Notes under the pieces: generated by a model
Told to the model about the DNA's origin: nothing
Seen by the model: only the letters and a program-made list of their open reading frames with translations
Database searches by the model: none
Made by a program: the position numbers and the translations under genes
Part shown: piece by piece, positions 28,535-35,799 of the stretch
Layout of the letters: each line of letters begins with the position of its first letter
Numbering within the stretch: the stretch's first letter is position 1
NCBI GenBank assembly: GCA_002724355.1
Contig: PBOM01000056.1
Location: 16,696-56,325, forward strand
Length of the DNA: 39,630 nt
Reading direction: 5' to 3'
From: Actinomycetota bacterium
Lineage (GTDB): Bacteria > Actinomycetota > Acidimicrobiia > Acidimicrobiales > Poriferisodalaceae

Positions 28535-29416
28535 ATGAAGTTCGGTTATCTCACAGGCAATCACGCAGAAGGCATCCTCCCTGGCGACTTAGCGAGGGAG
28601 CTCGAAGCTCGAGGATTCGACTCGGTCTGGTTCCCAGAACATAGTCACATCCCAGTCGACCGCCGCAGCCCCTACCCAAACGGTGGACCCCTACCTGGTA
28701 GCTACTTCCACATGATGGACCCTTGGGTCTCGATAGCCGCGGCTGCAGCAGAAACAACCACGCTCACGCTGGGGACTGGAATCTGCCTACTTCTTGAACA
28801 CGACCTTTTAGATCTTGCCTGCGCAGTCGCCACGGCCGATGTTCTAGCCGAGGGGCGAGTCGTCATGGGAATAGGTGTCGGCTGGAACGAGGAAGAATTA
28901 GAAAATCATCGACCGGATCTACCCTTCAAAAAGCGATATTCAGCGATGCGCGAACGAGTTGAGGCTCTTCGTACTGCCTGGCGTGACGAAGAAGCTACTT
29001 TTTCGGGTACTTGGGACAGCTTCTCCACCTCATGGGTTTTCCCGAAACCAGTCAAAGGCACAGTACCGATAGCTCTAGGAAATGCCGGGCCGTTAGGAAT
29101 CCAGCATGCCGCTGAGTATGCGGATGAGTGGGCTCCCATCGATGTTGGAGTAATGAACACAGATGGGAAACCTGATGTCTTGGGAGGTATCCAACGGTTT
29201 CGCAATCTCGCTGATGAAGCAGGGCGCGACGGCTCCTCAATCCCTATATCTCTCTACATTTGGGGACGACCAAGGCAAGAACGACTTGAGCAATACGCCG
29301 AAGCTGGTGTCACACAATTTGTTTTTACTCCTGTGAACTTCGACTTGCCTTCTGCTGATGACACCCTGCGTTACATCGATGAACTCACCTCGGCAGTCGA
29401 GGAGTTTCGCTCTTAA
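28535..29416 (+). CDS. LLM-class F420-dependent oxidoreductase-like protein
   Basis: ARELEARGFDSVWFPEHSHIPVDRRSPYPNGG...GTGICLLLEHDLLDLACAVATADVLAEGRVVMGIGVGWNEEE. Confidence 0.92.
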   Translation: MKFGYLTGNHAEGILPGDLARELEARGFDSVWFPEHSHIPVDRRSPYPNGGPLPGSYFHMMDPWVSIAAAAAETTTLTLGTGICLLLEHDLLDLACAVATADVLAEGRVVMGIGVGWNEEELENHRPDLPFKKRYSAMRERVEALRTAWRDEEATFSGTWDSFSTSWVFPKPVKGTVPIALGNAGPLGIQHAAEYADEWAPIDVGVMNTDGKPDVLGGIQRFRNLADEAGRDGSSIPISLYIWGRPRQERLEQYAEAGVTQFVFTPVNFDLPSADDTLRYIDELTSAVEEFRS

Positions 29417-30462
29417 TAGCTATTGGGGCGACCCCATTTAGTGAGCCGCCACAGAAACCTCTCGTCTCCGCTATCGAGACGTTCTGACAACTCGAGCCGT
29501 ATGTCAGGGTCGAGAACCTGCAAGACCCCTTCCCATAGTCCCGATATCCCATCCATCCATTCGGGAGTGCTTTCGGCCTCTAGGCCTCTCATGAGTCGCC
29601 AGGTTCGCTGCGTCACTTGATTTCCGTCCAGCGTCACTACATCACCCTGAGCTTCGAGAAGTCCTACCAACACTTCGGCAGGGCTATCAGTTCCTAGTTT
29701 CCTTCTCACCACGGACGAGTATTGCATTCCTATTTTGCGGCCTGTGCGGCGAAGAATGCCTTGTGCAGCAAGTGGGCCGAGCTCTTCAGAGATGACAGGA
29801 ACAAGATTGCGGATGTAGTCCATGCTGTAGTTTCGGGCGGCCTTGGCTCTTCTCTCCGCAGGCCAATCATCACTATCCAACGTCGGGAGATTCTCAACAT
29901 CAACCGGAGGGCAGCTTTCCCCAAAACGAAATCTCAGCCGCTTTTCCGGCGAGAGCGGTTCTGACTCCTGAACGTAGTAGCCCTCTAGGCCAGGCATGGC
30001 ATCGACTGTCTGACCAGTACAGACAAACCCCAAACAAGGGTTACCTAGGAGCACCCCATTATTGGCATGCCAACCCCACAGCATCGCTCTTGATACTTCT
30101 GTTGGTATTCCAGCAATCGCGGCACCGTCAAAAATCCAACGTGGGGGGAGATACTTGACCCAAGCTTTGTCATCAGATTCAGCCACATAAACGACCGAGA
30201 CTCCCCCCAGATGATTCGACAGGTAATGATATTTCGCGCACGCAACAGCATCGGGTTCGCCAACCAACCCCAACTTCTGGAGGCCTGGCAAGAATCGCTC
30301 TTCTTGCTGACGCCGGAACAGACTCTTAACTATTTTGGCGCTTCGATCAGCCCCTACTTCAACGACCAACGCGAGGATAAGCCCCGTCAGATATCGGTGA
30401 AGTAACTCTCCTATCGCGCTATGGCCACCATCTTGAGACTCTGAAAATTTAGCTTCACCCAT
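29413..30462 (-). CDS. Conserved-looking protein of unknown function
   Basis: 349 aa ORF; GWHANNGVLLGNPCLGFVCTGQTVDAMPGLEGYYVQ; no family assigned with certainty. Confidence 0.75.
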   Translation of the reverse strand: MGEAKFSESQDGGHSAIGELLHRYLTGLILALVVEVGADRSAKIVKSLFRRQQEERFLPGLQKLGLVGEPDAVACAKYHYLSNHLGGVSVVYVAESDDKAWVKYLPPRWIFDGAAIAGIPTEVSRAMLWGWHANNGVLLGNPCLGFVCTGQTVDAMPGLEGYYVQESEPLSPEKRLRFRFGESCPPVDVENLPTLDSDDWPAERRAKAARNYSMDYIRNLVPVISEELGPLAAQGILRRTGRKIGMQYSSVVRRKLGTDSPAEVLVGLLEAQGDVVTLDGNQVTQRTWRLMRGLEAESTPEWMDGISGLWEGVLQVLDPDIRLELSERLDSGDERFLWRLTKWGRPNSY

Positions 30463-30480
30463 TAGAGACGCCTTCTCTCA

Positions 30481-31095
30481 TCACCAACGACCTCGATGAA
30501 CCACTGCATCAAGGCCACCTTCTGTTGGTCTGCGCGCCTCAGCTGCTGAACGCCCAGGCCGTTCACCAGATGGGTCTGGCCAACCAAGGGCAATGGTGCC
30601 GACCGGTAGATGCCCAGCAGGGACCCCAAGCTCTTCTGCAACTTTCGAGGCCTTTTCAAACATTCCAAAAAAGAGGACACCAAGACCTTCGTTGATCGCT
30701 GCTAGCTGCAAGACCATCGCAGCAAAGCTGCTATCAACAAGCCAATACGGGGTACCCCACATGTCAATGCCCTGCCCTAGCCCGGTCGCGCGCTTATCGC
30801 TCCGGCTATAGCGCTCTAGATAGGCGCCAGGATTAGCCCATACAGTAATGATGACTGGAGCATCCAAAAGATTGGGCCATCGGAACGTCGCTCTTCGGTC
30901 TTTGGGCAACGTCACATCCCAATAGCTCGAAGTTTGATCTCCCTCTAAAACAACGAAGTCAAACCCCTGACTATTACCAGCCGTCGGCACACGACGCGCT
31001 TGATCAAGAACCCGACCCAATACAGCATCAGGTATTGAATCGCGCAGAAAAGCGCGTGTCATTTTCCGCTTGTGAATCAGTTCAGAAAATTCCAC
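30481..31095 (-). CDS. Nitroreductase-family flavoprotein
   Basis: MTRAFLRDSIPDAVLGRVLDQARRVPTAGNSQGFDFVVLEG...AAINEGLGVLFFGMF...GTIALGWPDP. Confidence 0.88.
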   Translation of the reverse strand: MEFSELIHKRKMTRAFLRDSIPDAVLGRVLDQARRVPTAGNSQGFDFVVLEGDQTSSYWDVTLPKDRRATFRWPNLLDAPVIITVWANPGAYLERYSRSDKRATGLGQGIDMWGTPYWLVDSSFAAMVLQLAAINEGLGVLFFGMFEKASKVAEELGVPAGHLPVGTIALGWPDPSGERPGRSAAEARRPTEGGLDAVVHRGRW

Positions 31096-31111
31096 AAGCT
31101 GAAACGCAGGA

Positions 31112-31777
31112 CTAGAGCAGCTTGGCGAGCTTTTCGCGAGTGGCCCAGCCGAAGGTCACCAGGGCATCACCCTTGGACGCATCATGCCCATCAAAAAGTG
31201 CTACCACCTCGGGCTTAATGCTCTCAGGTTTGGCGGAGTTATGGCTTAGAACTAGCGACGGTGACCCTTCGCCGTAGACACGAAACTCTTTTGCTTTGTA
31301 TTCCCCTCGAACATCAAAACGCTTTGCGAGCCGTCTGCCCCACGCACGGTCCTCCCCATTTGCTTCGTAACCCGGTCGAGGAACCACTCGGCTAAGTGGC
31401 TTATAAGCATCAAAAGCAGCCGGATCAGACATTTGCGATGCAACTAGGACATCCTCATCAGGGAAAGCAAGAACGGCACGACGCATTTGATCGGTAATCA
31501 TTGCTTTCAGGGCGCTATCTCTGCGACTACTCCGACGAACGGCTGCAAGACCAATTAACACAGTCGGGTCACCTCCCACCCGTTCGAGAGTACAAAAGCC
31601 GTATGCGGATAGCTTGTTGCCATCTCTAACTTGTGTTACGAGAACCCACGCATCTCTTTGCTTGGAAAGTTCACCAACATCGAAAATGATTGGCTCATCT
31701 TCGATTAGGTCAGCCATCTCCTCAAGTTCAGCGTCACTTAGCGCAGTGCAATCTTTGGTATCGACCGTCAGGGCCAT
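31112..31777 (-). CDS. Protein of unknown function (possible diverged GNAT fold)
   Basis: 221 aa ORF with no confident family. Confidence 0.7.
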   Translation of the reverse strand: MALTVDTKDCTALSDAELEEMADLIEDEPIIFDVGELSKQRDAWVLVTQVRDGNKLSAYGFCTLERVGGDPTVLIGLAAVRRSSRRDSALKAMITDQMRRAVLAFPDEDVLVASQMSDPAAFDAYKPLSRVVPRPGYEANGEDRAWGRRLAKRFDVRGEYKAKEFRVYGEGSPSLVLSHNSAKPESIKPEVVALFDGHDASKGDALVTFGWATREKLAKLL

Positions 31778-31856
31778 TAGGAAGTTTCCTTCATCGGTAC
31801 TCGTCGACTTAATAGTTCAGCCGATAATTGACAATTGAGCAAAACAACGTTCGGCC

Positions 31857-32387
31857 TCATAGGTATACGCCTCCCGGACGGGAGTCCTGTTCACTGCTAC
31901 CCGGGGGGATATCGCCGCTTGTTCCCGGCGGCAAAGCTCCTTGTCGCATCTCCATGAGTTGGCGTTGCGCCATCATCTGTTGCGCTGCTACCGCGGCTTG
32001 AATTCCATGGAACAAGCCTTCGAGCCAGCCCACAAGCTGAGCTTGCGCAACGCGCAACTCAGCTTCAGAAGGAGATTCGGAACTGAAAGGCAAAGCCAAT
32101 CTCGCCAACTCTTCGCGTAGCTCTGGGGCGAGGGCTTCAGACAACTCCGCTACCGACTGTTCATAGATTTCTCGCATGCGATCACGACTGGCTTCATCCA
32201 GTTGCGCTTCGCGCACTTCATCTAGGAGAGTTCTGATCATCGAACCAATTCGCATTACCTTCGCAGGCTCCGAGATAGCGGGAGGCTCTTCGGTGCCTTC
32301 CGGCGCGGCGTTAGGTTCGATCAATTCGACGTGCTCGTCAGCTGAAGCGTACGATCCGCCGGCAGGGTCTCGGGACTGCTCGACCAT
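31857..32387 (-). CDS. bpa: Bacterial proteasome activator Bpa/PafE
   Basis: RIGSMIRTLLDEVREAQLDEASRDRMREIYEQSVAELSEALAPELREELARLALPF...GWLEGLFHGIQAAVAAQQMMA helical bundle, C-terminus GGVYL. Confidence 0.9.
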   Translation of the reverse strand: MVEQSRDPAGGSYASADEHVELIEPNAAPEGTEEPPAISEPAKVMRIGSMIRTLLDEVREAQLDEASRDRMREIYEQSVAELSEALAPELREELARLALPFSSESPSEAELRVAQAQLVGWLEGLFHGIQAAVAAQQMMAQRQLMEMRQGALPPGTSGDIPPGSSEQDSRPGGVYL

Positions 32388-32393
32388 GCAGAA

Positions 32394-32399
32394 ATCCTA
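32394..32399 (-). promoter_or_regulatory. Putative -10 box TAGGAT of a leaderless bpa transcript
   Basis: Ends 6 nt before ATG 32387. Confidence 0.45.
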
Positions 32400-32428
32400 C
32401 CGGCGTCATAGCTTAGAACGGCCGAGAT

Positions 32429-33526
32429 TTACCTGGAGAAGCTCAGTAAGGGCACAAGCATTTCGTCTGCTGTTAACGAACCATGTCTGGCTATGAGGTG
32501 CGGTGAGTCCGGAAGTCGGGGGTCCATAATCGCAACTGGATCGCGGGCGACAATCGCTAAATCACCCATTCGGCGCTGAGCTTCATTGGACACATACGGG
32601 CCAAACCACCGCTCATCAAGAATCTGTTCTAACGGCACAATCCACGCAACATCTGAATGGAACTGAGCAGCCTCCTCCAGAGACTCCGCTCCCCCACTGT
32701 CAGCATGCAACCACAAAAACCTAGCTTCCCCGGAAGTCATTGACGTTCTATGGACAATCTCTTCTTCGAGCTGAAGGATCCTGTCACCTACCTCAACCAT
32801 CCCATGGTCTGCAGTAACTAACAGCACAGCACCGTCAGGCAACTCTTGGAATATTCGCTCTACCAATGCGTCAACAAATTTCAGTTCGTCCTGGTAATGC
32901 CGATCGAAGCCATGCACGTGAGCGATTGTGTCGACTCCGTCGTAGTAGGCGTAAACAAATGTGGCGCCGGTCTCAACTTGATCGATGATCTCAGTCACTA
33001 AGGTCGCTGGGGACCACCATCCGCGAAACTTTCCGTTCCGGAGATGAGCTTGAGTAAACCCCGTGGTTTTAAATTCGGCTCTCGTTATTGTTGGCGGATT
33101 GGTCCCTAGAAACGGCTCAACGGGTTGGAAATCTATTGGCGACAGTTCACCGACCATCGATTGTCCTCCGACGGACCAGCGAAGAGAGTTCAACAGTCCC
33201 TGTGGCGTGGGGATTTTGTAACCGATTACGCCGTGCTCGCCTGGCGGAACACCTGTCGCGATCGAAGTTAGAGCTGCTGCAGTGGTGCTAGGAGCAACAG
33301 TGGTAATTGCAGTGGCGGAACCTGCATGAAGAAATGGCAGATCACCCCGGCGATCTTTGATCTGATTCCAGCCAAGCCCGTCCAAGACAAGCAGAACAAT
33401 ACAATCCGCTTCAAGAATGTCTTCCGGCACTAGCGAATTGGCTTGTTTGGTCAGAATCGCAGGCACGATGGAAGACACCGACATCTCCCCATGCGCGGGA
33501 ATCATCATCTGTTGATCGTCAGTCAT
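32429..33526 (-). CDS. Alkaline phosphatase superfamily / type I phosphodiesterase-nucleotide pyrophosphatase
   Basis: LVLDGLGW, TTVAPSTTAAALTSIATGVPPGEHGVIGY, YYDGVDTIAHVHG, TADHGM. Confidence 0.9.
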   Translation of the reverse strand: MTDDQQMMIPAHGEMSVSSIVPAILTKQANSLVPEDILEADCIVLLVLDGLGWNQIKDRRGDLPFLHAGSATAITTVAPSTTAAALTSIATGVPPGEHGVIGYKIPTPQGLLNSLRWSVGGQSMVGELSPIDFQPVEPFLGTNPPTITRAEFKTTGFTQAHLRNGKFRGWWSPATLVTEIIDQVETGATFVYAYYDGVDTIAHVHGFDRHYQDELKFVDALVERIFQELPDGAVLLVTADHGMVEVGDRILQLEEEIVHRTSMTSGEARFLWLHADSGGAESLEEAAQFHSDVAWIVPLEQILDERWFGPYVSNEAQRRMGDLAIVARDPVAIMDPRLPDSPHLIARHGSLTADEMLVPLLSFSR

Positions 33527-33549
33527 TGCGGCACCCTCAACCGAGGTAG

Positions 33550-33593
33550 GCGTCCCTTCAAAAGCTCTTGACTCATGATCTTAAAGGGGACGC
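33550..33593. repeat. Intergenic inverted repeat GCGTCCCTT...AGGGGACGC (one G-T pair)
   Basis: 9-bp stem 33550-33558 / 33585-33593 between rluD stop and phosphatase start. Confidence 0.35.
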
Positions 33594-33635
33594 TAGCCAC
33601 AACTTCTTGTGCGGAGGGCTGGTGCAAGATAAATC

Positions 33636-34577
33636 TCATTCGGGATCACCGACACCCCGATTTTGCTCCCTGAAGGCCGCTAGGGCGGATTCGAAATCGT
33701 CCGGAGGTTCAGAAGTAAACCGCATAGCTTCTCCTGATGTGGGGTGGGTGAACGCGAGCTCAGCGGCATGGAGAAGAGGGCGTCCGATTTCAAACGGATC
33801 CGGCTTTCCGTAGGCAGAATCTCCCAAAACTGGTGTACCTATTGCTTGCAGATGCACGCGAATCTGATGTGTTCGACCTGTATCCAGAACGCATCGCAGC
33901 AGGGATGCGGGGATGGGATTCTTCCAGGTTTCCAAGACCTCATAATGCGTTTTAGCTTCGCGACCTCCTTGTGTGACAGTCATTTTCGTTCGAGCGCGCC
34001 GGCTACGCCCAATGGGTGCATCAACTGTCCCACGGGGCGCTTCAGGAGAACCACCAACCAGCGTTAGGTAACTTCGATGAATTTCTCTCGCTGACAAGGC
34101 CTCAGTGAGGTCGTGTAACGCCTCGTTAGTTCTGGCACAGAGCAACAGGCCACTGGTGTCACGGTCGAGGCGGTGAACTATTCCAGGTCGCTCCTGGGGT
34201 CCCACATTTGCGATTTCAGGGTAACGAGCAAGCAGTCCGTGAGCCAAGGTGCCGCCGGCGCGCCCGGCACCCGGATGAACCACTAACCCAACCGGTTTAT
34301 TTACCACGAAGAGACAATCGTCCTCATACACCACATCAAATTGGACAGTTGGATCCCCCACAAGCGCGACCACTTCAGATTCACTCTTGGGAACCTCCAC
34401 CTCGATTTGGTCGCCTTTGGATACGCGGAAAGAACCATTCGTCACGGACTTTTCGTTGTGGAGTATTTTGCCCTCAGAGATTAAGTCAGCAATGACACTG
34501 CGACTCAGCCCAGTCATCAGAGCTGCTACGCGGTCGACTCGCTCACCATCGAGGGCGTTGGGAATCTCCTCATGCAC
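33636..34577 (-). CDS. rluD: 23S rRNA pseudouridine synthase, RluD-type (S4 + PSUS)
   Basis: GIVHRLDRDTSGLLLCAR catalytic Asp motif, TGRTHQIRVHLQAIGTPVLGDSAYG. Confidence 0.94.
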   Translation of the reverse strand: MHEEIPNALDGERVDRVAALMTGLSRSVIADLISEGKILHNEKSVTNGSFRVSKGDQIEVEVPKSESEVVALVGDPTVQFDVVYEDDCLFVVNKPVGLVVHPGAGRAGGTLAHGLLARYPEIANVGPQERPGIVHRLDRDTSGLLLCARTNEALHDLTEALSAREIHRSYLTLVGGSPEAPRGTVDAPIGRSRRARTKMTVTQGGREAKTHYEVLETWKNPIPASLLRCVLDTGRTHQIRVHLQAIGTPVLGDSAYGKPDPFEIGRPLLHAAELAFTHPTSGEAMRFTSEPPDDFESALAAFREQNRGVGDPE

Positions 34578-35058
34578 TGCTCTCGCCCTCTCGTTGTTCT
34601 ATCCACATCCTCAAACTAAGAGCGATCACTCCGATCACGATCGCAGCGTCGGCAAGGTTGAAAACGGGCCAAAATTGTAGGTCGATAAAGTCAACGACCG
34701 CTCCACGCCCCCATCTCGGTGATCGAAAGGCTCTATCAAGAAGATTGCCTGACGCGCCTCCCAGAACGAATCCAAGTGCCATGGTTGCCAATTGGCCAGA
34801 GAACCGAGTTCTGACCTTCCAGAGAACGACCATGACCCCGAGAGCGATAACCCCGAGAATGGGACCTAGGCCTTGCCCGGTGCTGAACGCGAAACCCGTG
34901 TTCGAAGTGAGGTGAAACTGAAGTTTCCAGACAATCCCGATGGTTCTGTCGTCTAGGGCATTGACGGCCCACGACTTAGTCAACTGGTCTAGAGCAGCAA
35001 CCAATAACGCTATAAGTGCGATCGAGTTTCCCGATGGCACCTTACGAAGAGCAGCCAC
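34570..35058 (-). CDS. lspA: Lipoprotein signal peptidase (likely GTG start near 35058)
   Basis: ALDQLTKSWAV, GNLLDRAF, GAVVDFIDLQFWPVFNLADAAIVIG catalytic Asp pair. Confidence 0.93.
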   Translation of the reverse strand: MAALRKVPSGNSIALIALLVAALDQLTKSWAVNALDDRTIGIVWKLQFHLTSNTGFAFSTGQGLGPILGVIALGVMVVLWKVRTRFSGQLATMALGFVLGGASGNLLDRAFRSPRWGRGAVVDFIDLQFWPVFNLADAAIVIGVIALSLRMWIEQREGESSA

Positions 35059-35062
35059 GGGG

Positions 35063-35647
35063 TCACCGCCACGACATGCCGGTGGCTTTCTCCTCAACTC
35101 GTTTGTCCGCATGAGGAATAGCCTCTAGGCGTTCTTTAGGTATGGGAAGTCCAGATACAACGCTTATGCCGTATGTGTCCTTTTTGATGCGTTCCAACGC
35201 ATCATCAATTTCTTGAATCGCCTCTCTCGCCTGGGCAGAAAGTTGCAGATCTCGATCCCGTTCAACGGCTATCGAATCGCCCTCTCCTGACTCTTCATCG
35301 AATTGCACGTCCCCTGGCTCCCGGTCTCTCGCGAGCTGGTCGGCCTCTGCCTCTAAAAACTCTGCATGTTGGGTATAGCGGCCTCTCTCTGCGAGAAGAG
35401 CTTCACGCTGTTTTTTGAGCCACTCAGCGCTAAAACGCGCTTTAGCCGAAGTCTTCTTCTTGTCAACTGCCTTCTTCTTCGCAGGAGCCTTCTTCTTCGC
35501 AGGAGCCTTCTTCTTGGCCACTGTCTTCTTCTTCGCAGGAGCCTTCTTCTTGGCCACTGCCTTCTTCTTCGCAGGAGCCTTCTTCTTCGCAGGAGCCTTC
35601 TTCTTGGCCACTGCCTTCTTCTTCGCTACTGCCTTCTTCTTCGCCAT
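35063..35647 (-). CDS. TraR/DksA-like protein with K/A-rich N-terminal tail and no zinc-finger cysteines
   Basis: C-terminal YGISVVSGLPIPKERLEAIPHADKRVEEK aligns with YGxCxxCGxPIPxxRLEAxPxAxxCxxC; 11 AKKKAx hexapeptides at N-terminus; SD-like AGGTGA. Confidence 0.87.
   Translation of the reverse strand: MAKKKAVAKKKAVAKKKAPAKKKAPAKKKAVAKKKAPAKKKTVAKKKAPAKKKAPAKKKAVDKKKTSAKARFSAEWLKKQREALLAERGRYTQHAEFLEAEADQLARDREPGDVQFDEESGEGDSIAVERDRDLQLSAQAREAIQEIDDALERIKKDTYGISVVSGLPIPKERLEAIPHADKRVEEKATGMSWR
35447..35644 (-). repeat. Coding tandem repeat: 11 x 18 bp (hexapeptide AKKKAV/AKKKAP and variants)
   Basis: Direct reading of the ORF N-terminus MAKKKAVAKKKAVAKKKAPAKKKAP... Confidence 0.92.
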
Positions 35648-35799
35648 AACTCACCTGCCGAATAGTCGTGTTCGAAAAGGTGTCGCATCATAGCCTTCCG
35701 GGGTCGTTTAACGGCGGACCATCTCAAGAAGCGTTAAATAACAGGCAAACAAATTCCAGACGGTAGCTTGAATGGTTGCATGGCAGATCAGGACGACTC

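Noticed and set aside
35447-35644. Tandem repeat considered as CRISPR array
   Set aside because: 18-bp head-to-tail units with no spacers, fully inside a coding frame.
35415-35693. Plus-strand ORFs encoding FFFAGAFFLAT or LLLRRSLLLGHC repeats (also minus-strand EEEGSGQ frame)
   Set aside because: Reading-frame shadows of the AKKKAx coding repeat on the minus strand.
35648-35799. Possible ileS T-box riboswitch
   Set aside because: No TGGNACCGCG-like T-box sequence found in the 152-bp upstream region by eye.
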